31,073 bases of DNA, from the NCBI GenBank assembly GCA_964513095.1, contig CAZELH010000005.1, forward strand, positions 1 through 31,073, in the 5' to 3' direction. The position numbers were made by a program, and so were the translations under genes. This document shows, in pieces, positions 7,062-14,390 of the stretch (position 1 is the stretch's first letter; every line of letters starts with the position of its first letter). This stretch comes from JBDKGD01 sp964513095 (lineage in GTDB: Bacteria; Patescibacteriota; Minisyncoccia; UBA6257; 2-01-FULL-56-20). The notes beneath the pieces were generated by a model. That model made no database searches. It had not been told where the DNA came from and saw nothing but the letters and a program-made list of their open reading frames with translations.

Positions 7062-7271
7062 TTAATTACCGAGTTGCTTTGCGCGACTTAGTTCCTGCTT
7101 TTTGGAAGCTTTATAAATCGCAGAAAGACGTCGTTTTACACGAGAAACAGTTCGGGTATAAAAACGACGAGAGTTTGATTCTTTCAAAACTCCACTTCGT
7201 TTCATTTTGCGAGTAAAGCGAAACATCAATGCGCTCGCTTGCTCTCCTTCTCGTTTTTTTACTTCAATCAT
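7062..7271 (-). CDS. rpsU: Ribosomal protein bS21
   Basis: A very basic 69-aa protein of the bS21 family of the small ribosomal subunit. The N-terminal strand IEVKKREGE, the helix with FRFTRKMKRSGVL and the following SRRFYTR and RVKRRLSAIYK segments match S21. bS21 sits near the anti-Shine-Dalgarno end of 16S rRNA. Its ATG overlaps the HIT stop codon in ATGA, so it is translationally coupled. The rpsU-yqeY order is widely conserved. Confidence 0.92.
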   Translation of the reverse strand: MIEVKKREGEQASALMFRFTRKMKRSGVLKESNSRRFYTRTVSRVKRRLSAIYKASKKQELSRAKQLGN

Positions 7272-7705
7272 AATAACGAACGGAAATGGTTTTTTATTTT
7301 TTCGACAAGAGTGGCATCCGCAGTTAACGATGAATCGTGGGGTACAATGCCATGCAATGACATCCCACCATCATTAGCAAACCGAGGAATCACATGAATA
7401 TGTAAATGGTGAATCGCCTGACCAGCAGCTGAACCATTATTAATACCGATCGTGGTAGCATCAGCGCCACAGACAGCAGTCACGGCGCTAGCACTATCTC
7501 GAACAAGCGTAAACAACGGACCAGTATGATCATCGGCTAAATCAGCTAATTGAGGAGTATGCTCCTTAGGGATGACAACAACATGGCCTCGGGCAACCGG
7601 ATGGACATCCAGAAACGCCAAGGCATAGTCATTTTCAGCCACAATAGCAGCCGGGATCGACCGGGAAACTATACCACAAAAGAGGCATGGAGCGCTAGGG
7701 GGCAT
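7268..7705 (-). CDS. HIT family nucleotide hydrolase or transferase
   Basis: Histidine-triad protein of 145 aa. The triad is seen as HLHIHVI, with H100, H102 and H104. The N-terminal CLFC (residues 7-10) with H50 and the triad region is the zinc-type layout of bacterial Hint proteins. LDVHPVARGHVVVIPKEHT (32-50) is the conserved nucleotide-pocket strand. The family hydrolyses nucleoside phosphoramidates or adenylates; the substrate is not readable here. It lies 14 bp after hisS and overlaps rpsU by 4 nt. Placement next to an aminoacyl-tRNA synthetase fits removal of aminoacyl-AMP, which is inference. Confidence 0.95.
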   Translation of the reverse strand: MPPSAPCLFCGIVSRSIPAAIVAENDYALAFLDVHPVARGHVVVIPKEHTPQLADLADDHTGPLFTLVRDSASAVTAVCGADATTIGINNGSAAGQAIHHLHIHVIPRFANDGGMSLHGIVPHDSSLTADATLVEKIKNHFRSLL

Positions 7706-7719
7706 AGAAAAAGGGGAAA

Positions 7720-9027
7720 TTAGCTCTTAAGTCGCTTTTTTATTTCCTCGACCATTCTATTCAAGGGAAATGTTTCTTGCAAGCCAAGCGCAAGATTTCG
7801 AATGATAACCGATTGCTCATAAATCTCTTTTTGACCAACAATTAGAGCAATATCAAGGTTTTCTTTGTGAGCTACTTTCAATTGAGCCGCAAGAGATTCC
7901 TTTGCTAAATTCTCAATAGTAGGAATCTGAGCTTTGTGCAATTCCTCAATAATAGCTACTGCTTTTTTCTTAGCTAACTCCCCTGCGTGTGCGACAAAAA
8001 CTTTTTTCATCGGCTTGGCCGAATAGACAATTTGCTGACTCTTAATAACCTCAATAACACGCTCAAATCCAAGACCAAATCCAACAGCTGGAGTAGACTT
8101 CCCGCCCATCATTTCAGCAAGATAATCATATCGACCACCACCACCCAACGCGCCAACATCAACAGTATTTTTATCAGAGACGACAAATTCAAACACCGTG
8201 CGACTATAGTAATCAAAACCACGCACCAATTGATTATCGAGCGCGTACGCAACACCAAGCTCACCAAGATACTCCAAAACCTCCTTAAAATGCTGACTAC
8301 AATTTACGCACAATTTATCCAAAATATTAGGAGCGTCTGCTTTAAATTTTTGACATTGTGCTTTTTTACAATCCAACAGTCGAAGCGGATTACTCTTAAT
8401 ACGACCTTGGCAATCCTCGCACAAATCTTTTTCAACATTCTTGTAATACGCAACCAGTTGCTTTTTGTAGATGGGACGACAAATTCGACACCCAATCGAG
8501 TTAATTCGCAACTGAACGTGTTTAATTTTTAAATCTTCAATAATACGCAAAAAAATGACGATAAGCTGTGCATCATACAAAGCATCATTCACACCACCAA
8601 TAACCTCAAAACCCGCTTGAGTAAACTGGCGAAGACGTCCTGCCTGTGGATTTTCATGTCGAAACATAGGACCCTCATAAAACAATTTTTGCGGAGACCC
8701 CAAACGACTCAATCCCCGTTCAAGATAGGCACGCATCACCCCCGCAGTTCCCTCTGGCCGAAGCGCCAAAAGATCACCTCCCTTAGTAGTTAAGGTGTAC
8801 ATCTCCTTTTCAATTACATCACTGTCGTCACCTAAACCACGCTGAAACAACCGCACGTGTTCTAAAAATGGGGTGTCTATTCGAGAAAAATTATATTGAA
8901 GTGCCCGATCACGAACAACGGAACGAATCTTGTCCCATAAAGCCTGCTCGGGAGGAATCACGTCATGCATACCCTTTACTGACTGAACAATCTTTTCTTT
9001 TGGTGCAGGAGGATCAATTTTTGTCAT
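7720..9027 (-). CDS. hisS: Histidyl-tRNA synthetase
   Basis: Class II synthetase charging tRNA-His. Motif 2 is YEGPMFRHENPQAGRLRQFT, the HisA signature is LVRGFDYYSRTVFEF, GGGRYDYL follows, and motif 3 is AVGFGLGFERV. The C-terminal anticodon-binding domain begins near VFVAHAGE. Length (435 aa) is usual. The insertion between motifs 2 and 3 carries eight cysteines in C-x2-C and C-x5-C pairs (CRIC, CEDC, CKKAQC, CVNC). This suggests a metal site of the kind known in some thermophile and clostridial HisRS, so it is not unique. It heads the operon hisS-HIT-rpsU-yqeY-ybeY-ftsA. Confidence 0.97.
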   Translation of the reverse strand: MTKIDPPAPKEKIVQSVKGMHDVIPPEQALWDKIRSVVRDRALQYNFSRIDTPFLEHVRLFQRGLGDDSDVIEKEMYTLTTKGGDLLALRPEGTAGVMRAYLERGLSRLGSPQKLFYEGPMFRHENPQAGRLRQFTQAGFEVIGGVNDALYDAQLIVIFLRIIEDLKIKHVQLRINSIGCRICRPIYKKQLVAYYKNVEKDLCEDCQGRIKSNPLRLLDCKKAQCQKFKADAPNILDKLCVNCSQHFKEVLEYLGELGVAYALDNQLVRGFDYYSRTVFEFVVSDKNTVDVGALGGGGRYDYLAEMMGGKSTPAVGFGLGFERVIEVIKSQQIVYSAKPMKKVFVAHAGELAKKKAVAIIEELHKAQIPTIENLAKESLAAQLKVAHKENLDIALIVGQKEIYEQSVIIRNLALGLQETFPLNRMVEEIKKRLKS

Positions 9028-9064
9028 ATATGAAAAATAATAAATAAGGACGAATCAGCACAAA

Positions 9065-9625
9065 CTACTCACTTGCATAATACGGATGAGTAAAAATAGT
9101 GGCATGAGTAAGAGGCCACAACCGAAATCGCACCAATCCAACAATGAGCGACCGCGGAAGCATTCCCCAACTTCGAGAATCATAGCTATACGCACGATTA
9201 TCGCCCATCACAAAATATTCGTTCGCCGAAACAGTGTACTGACCATCGCGATTAGTAATCACATCCTTCGGCAAATATGGCTCACTCAAAACAATGCCAT
9301 CAGGATGTTCTGTATTATAAATAGTCACCATACCATTTTCAATTTTTACTCGCTCACTAGGAACAGCAATAATACGTTTTACAAAATAGGTAGTTTGATC
9401 ATTCGGATATTTAAACACAATAACATCGCCTCGTGCTGGAGTACGAAAATGATAACTCAACTCATCAATAATTAAATAATCACCATCCGAAAAACTCGGC
9501 TTCATACTTTCACCACTCACCAAAAAAGGTTGGACCAAAAAAGTACGGATAACAAAAACGGCACCGATCGTAATTGCAGCGATCTCAAATATCTCCAAGG
9601 CAGACACAAAAAATTTTTGAAGCAT
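9065..9625 (-). CDS. lepB: Signal peptidase I
   Basis: Membrane serine protease that removes signal peptides from secreted proteins, including the surface proteins in this window. A single N-terminal membrane segment (about residues 12-32) is followed by SGESMKPS with catalytic S40, then YFVKRIIAVP with catalytic Lys83, and box E GDNRAYSYDSR (141-151). Length (186 aa) matches the short Gram-positive type. It is divergent from pth and lies 37 bp upstream of hisS. Confidence 0.97.
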   Translation of the reverse strand: MLQKFFVSALEIFEIAAITIGAVFVIRTFLVQPFLVSGESMKPSFSDGDYLIIDELSYHFRTPARGDVIVFKYPNDQTTYFVKRIIAVPSERVKIENGMVTIYNTEHPDGIVLSEPYLPKDVITNRDGQYTVSANEYFVMGDNRAYSYDSRSWGMLPRSLIVGLVRFRLWPLTHATIFTHPYYASE

Positions 9626-9669
9626 AACGTGAAAGTAAAATGGGGGGTGCCGTAATACAAGGTTTATTG

Positions 9670-9677
9670 TATAGTAT
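9670..9677 (+). promoter_or_regulatory. Possible pth -10 element, near-leaderless
   Basis: TATAGT (9670-9675), or TAGTAT two bases on, lies 6-8 bp before the ATG at 9684. If it is the -10, transcription starts at or next to the start codon. No convincing -35 is seen. Confidence 0.35.
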
Positions 9678-9683
9678 CAGCAT

Positions 9684-10229
9684 ATGCGTTTCAAGCTCAT
9701 TATTGGACTCGGAAACCCTGAAAAGAAATACCACCATACCTACCACAATGTAGGTCGACAAGCAGTTGAATGGCTTGCTTCAAAAAAAGACCCTACAGTA
9801 GCGTTTCAAGAAAAAGATATGGCCTACATTGCAAAAATAGGAAACGTTCTGTATGCCTACCCTAAAACTGCAATGAATAATTCTGGTCATGCCATAAAAA
9901 ACACCATTCAGTATTTTAAAATAACTCCCGAAGAAACACTTGTTGTACACGACGACGCCGATCTCCTTACGGGAACATACAAAACATCATTCGCACGCAA
10001 CGCCGGCGGTCACCACGGCATCGAATCAACCATGGAGCAATTAGGGACAAATGAATTTTGGCGATTTCGTATTGGCATACGACCCCCACAAGAAGAAGGA
10101 GGCGAAAGAGAGCCGGCACTCGCGTTTGTACTTTCAACAATCAAAGAGCACGATGAAAAAATATTTGCGAAAATATTCGATCAATTAGCGGGATTTATTG
10201 AAAGCGAAATAGTAAAAGAAATTCCATAA
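9684..10229 (+). CDS. pth: Peptidyl-tRNA hydrolase
   Basis: Releases peptides from peptidyl-tRNA that drops off ribosomes. The N-terminal GLGNPEKKYHHTYHNVG carries N11 and the catalytic H21; AMNNSG (63-68) and VHDDADL with D90 follow. The segment that is normally GGHNGL reads GGHHGI (108-113), so the conserved Asn is His here. Length is 181 aa. It is the only plus-strand gene in the middle of the window: divergent from lepB, and its last 49 bp overlap the end of the convergent PilM-PilN gene. Confidence 0.96.
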   Translation: MRFKLIIGLGNPEKKYHHTYHNVGRQAVEWLASKKDPTVAFQEKDMAYIAKIGNVLYAYPKTAMNNSGHAIKNTIQYFKITPEETLVVHDDADLLTGTYKTSFARNAGGHHGIESTMEQLGTNEFWRFRIGIRPPQEEGGEREPALAFVLSTIKEHDEKIFAKIFDQLAGFIESEIVKEIP

Positions 10230-11677
10230 GGGATAGTTCGCACAGCGTTCAACGGAAACATAACCGCCGAAAACTGAGGAATGCCAATCAACGTCTTTTG
10301 AAACGCCAAAGCATCTTCTTGAGAATGAGCAGAGGCCTGAATAGTAAGATTCGAACCGGATTGACTATAAGAAGAAATAACAACGCTTCGAAGAGATGCT
10401 TCTTGAAAAACACGACTCATGACCGGAGAAAATAAGGTGCGCCCAACACCTGTCGCAGAAACAAAGTGAGCAAGGGCATTAAATTCGGCAGCAGAAGCGG
10501 TGTAAGCACGAAGCTGCTCGCGAATCGAAGGATTGACCGAATCAACATATTTTTGCACGATCTGATTTTTGGTTTTAATCGTATAAATGTCCTGAACCAT
10601 AGCAATCGCCAACACAACAATTAAAAGAACCGGGACAACAAACTGCCACAGTCGCAAAAAATTAATAAGCTGAACGGTACGAACCTCTGCATCAACCTCA
10701 GCGCCAATGACATTAATCTCATGCGTATCTTGTCCTCCCATCCATCGTACACCAGCTCCCATTGCAATAATCCATGGAAAATTTTGCGGATCCTGCGACA
10801 CTTCAACAGGCGCAAGAGGAATTGTGGTCGTAGAAGAAATAATTTCAGTAGCAACAGATTGCAAATTCCCAGCAAAAAGAAAAATTTGACTAATAGATTC
10901 TGGCAATCGTCCTCGAACATAGCTGGTAACTTTAAACAAAGTATCAGAAATTGCCGAAGACAACATCTCGCGAGTAATTGTTTTTGAATCACCAATAACA
11001 TCACGCCATAAAAGAATGTAATCAAAATACAATACCCCCACTCGCAACACGCTCACCGTAATACCTCGATCATCAATAGAAAAAAGAAGTGAAACAGGAG
11101 TGGTTGTGGCAAGAGGTACATACGTCCGTAAATAACGAGCGAGAGACAAAGATTTCCATTCTAATACCACTGGCAAAAAACCAGCAGCCACCAACGCACC
11201 GTTATGCACATCCACAAGTGCCCGCGGCATAAACGCCGCCAACGCTTCAACGGACGACTCATTTTCATCACGATGCACAATTTGCGTACTGGTATACACT
11301 TCATAATCTTTTGGAACCATCATCGAAACATTCAACGACAGCGCAGTAGCAAGCTCAGTGGCGGGTAAATCAGGAATTTTAATAATTTGACTATAAATAT
11401 GGTACGAAGACAGGGAAAGAGCTGCGGGTACACGTTTACCGACAACACCATGGGTAATTTGACTATGCAATAAAGAAAGAGCAACGGTATACGCGGAAAG
11501 ATCTTTTACCTCTCCACCCTCTATAATCCCCTGCGCTAAAGGCACTGCATGGCGTTGCCATTTTGAACCATGCAAATAAGCATAGGAAAGAGCAGTATCA
11601 GAAATTTCAAGACCGCCAGCAGTATCTTGAAGGCGAAGGAATCGTAATAATCGTTGTGAGAAATCAGAAAATTTCAT
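10181..11677 (-). CDS. pilM: PilM-PilN fusion, type IV pilus inner-membrane platform
   Basis: A 498-aa protein joining two pilus assembly proteins. Residues 1 to about 315 are an actin-like PilM domain: GGLEISDTALSYAYL at 21-35, the IKIPDLPATELATAL segment, the LFSIDDRGITVSVL strand and the closing IIAMGAGVRWM. Residues 320-327 (EINVIGAE) resemble the INLLP-type peptide with which PilN docks on PilM. A membrane helix follows (about 345-362), then a PilN-like periplasmic part (370-498). Normally these are two genes. It is the last gene of the pilus operon, 9 bp after the PilX-like gene. The PilM assignment is firm; the PilN part rests on topology. Confidence 0.8.
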   Translation of the reverse strand: MKFSDFSQRLLRFLRLQDTAGGLEISDTALSYAYLHGSKWQRHAVPLAQGIIEGGEVKDLSAYTVALSLLHSQITHGVVGKRVPAALSLSSYHIYSQIIKIPDLPATELATALSLNVSMMVPKDYEVYTSTQIVHRDENESSVEALAAFMPRALVDVHNGALVAAGFLPVVLEWKSLSLARYLRTYVPLATTTPVSLLFSIDDRGITVSVLRVGVLYFDYILLWRDVIGDSKTITREMLSSAISDTLFKVTSYVRGRLPESISQIFLFAGNLQSVATEIISSTTTIPLAPVEVSQDPQNFPWIIAMGAGVRWMGGQDTHEINVIGAEVDAEVRTVQLINFLRLWQFVVPVLLIVVLAIAMVQDIYTIKTKNQIVQKYVDSVNPSIREQLRAYTASAAEFNALAHFVSATGVGRTLFSPVMSRVFQEASLRSVVISSYSQSGSNLTIQASAHSQEDALAFQKTLIGIPQFSAVMFPLNAVRTIPYGISFTISLSINPAN

Positions 11678-11686
11678 AAAAATAAG

Positions 11687-12223
11687 CTATTCATGCGCAA
11701 GTGAAATAAGCGAAACAGCGCCCGTAGATGAATTCACACTCAAAATACCAGACACTGTTCGCGAAAACCCAACCACAGAAGCAACACTCGTAACAGTAAC
11801 CTGTCCAGGAGCGGGAGTATCAGTGGTAATAGTAATAAGAGTGCTCGCGGAACCAATAATCGCTGAATACTGGGAAGAAGAAATATCCTTTGTTCGAAGA
11901 AACTGCAAAAATGCATCAGAAAAACCAGAATATGCCACAAAATACGCTCTTTGCGATAACGCAATACCATAAGATCCCGATAAAAAACTCAATCCGTACA
12001 AAGAGAGCAGGAGCGCAATAAGAACAATAATGCCCCCCATAATCATCATAAAAGAAATCGCTGCTTGCCCTGAGCAAAATCGAAGGGCTTGCCTTGAGCA
12101 AAGTCGAAGGGCTTGCCCTGAGCGATTTATCCTGAGCTGGGTCGAAGGAAGTCGAAGGGCCTGCCCTGAAGTCCGCCAGGTAACGGATCGAAAGATTTGT
12201 TTTTTATAAGTTTTCTTCAACAT
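11687..12223 (-). CDS. PilX-like minor pilin or pilus membrane protein with repeat-expanded N-terminus
   Basis: A 178-aa protein in the pilus operon. I start it at MLKKTYKKQ (12223); an ATG 39 nt upstream would overlap the preceding gene. The core is AISFMMIMGGIIVLIALLLS, a single membrane helix preceded by GQA, then a small Ser/Thr-rich outer domain, as in PilX-like pseudopilins. Between the basic N-terminus and the helix lie about 40 residues encoded by repeats (units SGQALRLC, SRQALRFC, SGQA). These come from 24-nt DNA repeats and are probably an insertion into a normal gene. The reading frame stays open. The pilus role is from context and topology. Confidence 0.65.
   Translation of the reverse strand: MLKKTYKKQIFRSVTWRTSGQALRLPSTQLRINRSGQALRLCSRQALRFCSGQAAISFMMIMGGIIVLIALLLSLYGLSFLSGSYGIALSQRAYFVAYSGFSDAFLQFLRTKDISSSQYSAIIGSASTLITITTDTPAPGQVTVTSVASVVGFSRTVSGILSVNSSTGAVSLISLAHE
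12063..12180. repeat. 24-nt tandem repeats and CTGAGC..GTCGAAGG units inside a coding region
   Basis: Units start at 12063, 12087 and 12111 with a period of 24 nt, GCTTGCCCTGAGCAAAATCG followed by AAGG, with small variations. They are followed by TTTATCCTGAGCTGGGTCGA plus AGG (12126-12148) and an inverted AGTCGAAGGGCCTGCCCTGA segment. A related unit is intergenic at about 953-975. The period is eight codons, so the array is read through in frame. Confidence 0.85.
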
Positions 12224-12249
12224 AAAAATACTATCTATAGTATATCTTA

Positions 12250-13149
12250 TTAAGGGGTCCAATTAATAATAATGTCATCGATTCGCGGAGCAGCGGAAGA
12301 ATTGCTATTAGAAGAAAGTCGAACACGATATCTAAAATATCGATAATTATTATGAAACGAATAATCCAGTGGAATGGAAACTCCCGCCCCCAACGAAGTA
12401 TCTTGAGGATAATAAGAACTGCTCGTTCCATCGGGACCAATATATGTCCAAGGACCAGAAGAATCATTTGAGGCGGCAATTTGAAATTGAACAGAAGTAC
12501 CCGCTGGCTTACTTCCACGCCATACTAAAGAATGAAGCTGGGCACCCGCCGATACTCCGGTATCAAAAATTGAAGAATCAAGTGTTGCAATAGTAGCGCT
12601 TGGCGCCCAGCTCGTTTTTACCTTATAAGAAGAGCTCCCACATCCAAGAGTATTGACGCAATTAAAGCTAATCCATCCAATGACGTCATTCCATGCGTAA
12701 TTTGAAAAATCGCCATTCGAATCAATTGTTACCTGATAGCTTGATTGTGCACACGCATTAGTATTGTGACAATCAAAGCTAATCCATCCATAGACATCAT
12801 TCCATGCGTATCCAGAAAGATTTCCTGACCCATCATTGGTAACCTTATAATCAACAGACCCCCCACAAATACTCCCCACTGACGTTGTTCCACAATCGAG
12901 AGATATATCTCCAGCCGTTGAAGTGGCATAACCCTGCACAAGAGTATTGGTAACGGTAACAGACAATCCCCCACCAGCAGTATTAAATCGAATCCATCCA
13001 ACCACATCATTCCAACCCCAATACTCACCATCAGTAGTACTAATATTGGTGGACGCATGCGAAAAAGATGGAAAAAAAGACACGCTAATCAAAAAGACAA
13101 AGCTCCCCCAGAGTAAACAATATTTCTTTAAAAAAAAGAGAGTGCGCAT
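12250..13149 (-). CDS. Secreted GW-repeat protein of the pilus operon
   Basis: I place the start at MRTLFFLKKY (13149), directly after the preceding gene, because this gives a clean signal peptide ending at FSHA (residue 32); a longer frame upstream overlaps the pseudopilin gene. The 299-aa protein then carries three copies of an aromatic repeat, WGWNDVVGWIRFN, YAWNDVYGWISFDC and YAWNDVIGWISFNC, each followed by a short strand with paired Cys (likely disulphides). The C-terminal half (about residues 200-299) is an unrecognised beta-rich domain ending in PRIDDIIINW. It could be a pilus-associated adhesin or tip protein; this is inference from its place between two pilin-like genes. Confidence 0.75.
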   Translation of the reverse strand: MRTLFFLKKYCLLWGSFVFLISVSFFPSFSHASTNISTTDGEYWGWNDVVGWIRFNTAGGGLSVTVTNTLVQGYATSTAGDISLDCGTTSVGSICGGSVDYKVTNDGSGNLSGYAWNDVYGWISFDCHNTNACAQSSYQVTIDSNGDFSNYAWNDVIGWISFNCVNTLGCGSSSYKVKTSWAPSATIATLDSSIFDTGVSAGAQLHSLVWRGSKPAGTSVQFQIAASNDSSGPWTYIGPDGTSSSYYPQDTSLGAGVSIPLDYSFHNNYRYFRYRVRLSSNSNSSAAPRIDDIIINWTP

Positions 13150-13150
13150 A

Positions 13151-13774
13151 TTAAAATCCGGTAATAGTAATTGACCCAGTAGTAGAAGCGTAAGAAACAT
13201 TGGTTGAAGTGGAAAAATAAGCATCAACACCAGTAACAACGCGATCAAGAGAGTCGCCAGCAGACCAATCAGTTTGAATAAATTGATGACTCCCAGTTCG
13301 AGTAATTAAAAACTCGAATGATCGCGCAGGAGCAGTATCAAATGTATAAAAAATAGTAATTTTTTTCGTAGAAGGATCCAGCGCGCCAACTCCAGAAGCA
13401 ACCTGTCCGTCTCCATCTCGGTACACATCATCAATAATGAAATACCGCGTATACGAAATACCCGATAACACACTCGTTTCATCGCCAGTAGTAACAACAA
13501 ACGGTGAGCTGGAAGTATTTAAAGAATAATGAACAGTTGAGGTAGTAAGAGTATCAAATGTATGCCAATTAGAGTGCGAAGCAACAATGATACTATCCGC
13601 CAATTCCTGCGCAAATGTAGCACCGGTTGCAATACGGGTCGCTTGCGTATTACCGCGAGTCGCAGGAAGCACCGCGGCAATCGCCGCTAAAATAAAAAGT
13701 ACACCTATCGCGGTGGCAATAAGAATTTCAATCAACGACTGACCCCTGCGCCAAAACACAAAACCCATATACAT
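13151..13774 (-). CDS. PilV-like type IV pseudopilin
   Basis: A prepilin-like protein of 207 aa. The leader ends WRRG and is followed by QSLIEILIATAIGVLFILAA, giving the usual prepilin peptidase site after Gly11 with Glu at +5, although Phe+1 is replaced by Gln. The rest is a Thr/Ser-rich pilin head with many predicted strands. Start may be two codons later (MGFVFW). Its upstream side is cut by the assembly gap at 13801. Pseudopilins prime or cap the pilus. Confidence 0.85.
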   Translation of the reverse strand: MYMGFVFWRRGQSLIEILIATAIGVLFILAAIAAVLPATRGNTQATRIATGATFAQELADSIIVASHSNWHTFDTLTTSTVHYSLNTSSSPFVVTTGDETSVLSGISYTRYFIIDDVYRDGDGQVASGVGALDPSTKKITIFYTFDTAPARSFEFLITRTGSHQFIQTDWSAGDSLDRVVTGVDAYFSTSTNVSYASTTGSITITGF

Positions 13775-13800
13775 TCATTATACCGTTTTTCTCTTTTTTA

Positions 13801-13900
13801 NNNNNNNNNNNNNNNNNNNNNNNNNNNNNNNNNNNNNNNNNNNNNNNNNNNNNNNNNNNNNNNNNNNNNNNNNNNNNNNNNNNNNNNNNNNNNNNNNNNN
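13801..13900. other. Assembly gap of 100 N
   Basis: Exactly 100 N, a conventional value for a scaffold gap of unknown size. It sits inside the pilus operon between two pseudopilin genes, so one or more genes (for example another pseudopilin) may be missing. Confidence 0.99.
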
Positions 13901-13915
13901 AATTCTCCGTCTATA

Positions 13916-14380
13916 CTAATATGAAATCACTCCTGAAGATGCGACCTGAAGCGTTGAAGAAGCAACGCCACTGCTGGAAAAAAGAGTAATTGATGTTGCA
14001 GTTGAAGGAAGTCCGCTTCCTCGCGCAAACGTAATATCAAAAACAGTTTCAACAGGAATACTGGAAGAGCTATATGAAACAGAAGAAGGAAGTCTGTAGG
14101 AATAAACAACGTTTGAAGAAGAATATTCGCCTACAAACAACGCATAAAAAGGAGTTGGGCTAGTATTTGCAAAACGAACACCCCACACACTCGATGATGC
14201 ATAGGTAATAGAACGACTCTGAGCATCTTTTAAGACGCTCTGCATCGACTGTATGGTGGTAGTAACCTCAACACCACTGCGACGACCTACTAAAAAAGTA
14301 AAGGTAAGTGCGATAAGAAGTATCGAAATACCCGAAACGACCAAAATCTCAATCAAAGTAAAACCAAAACGAGTACGCAT
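13916..14380 (-). CDS. GspH/FimT-like type IV pseudopilin
   Basis: A 154-aa pseudopilin when started at MRTRFGFTLIEIL (14380), 10 bp after pilC; the longer frame to 14452 would overlap pilC and adds a meaningless leader. The prepilin peptidase site is after Gly6, with FTLIE at +1 to +5 and a hydrophobic helix to about residue 28. Then comes a Ser-rich head with the segment SMQSVLKDAQSRSITYASSS, typical of GspH/FimT. The stop is only 15 bp from the assembly gap. Confidence 0.88.
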   Translation of the reverse strand: MRTRFGFTLIEILVVSGISILLIALTFTFLVGRRSGVEVTTTIQSMQSVLKDAQSRSITYASSSVWGVRFANTSPTPFYALFVGEYSSSNVVYSYRLPSSVSYSSSSIPVETVFDITFARGSGLPSTATSITLFSSSGVASSTLQVASSGVISY

Positions 14381-14390
14381 AAATAAATTT

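Noticed and set aside
7720..9027. Eight-cysteine insert in HisRS as a novel zinc domain
   Set aside because: Similar cysteine-rich inserts with NPLRLLDCK occur in HisRS of clostridia and thermophiles, so it is a known variant.
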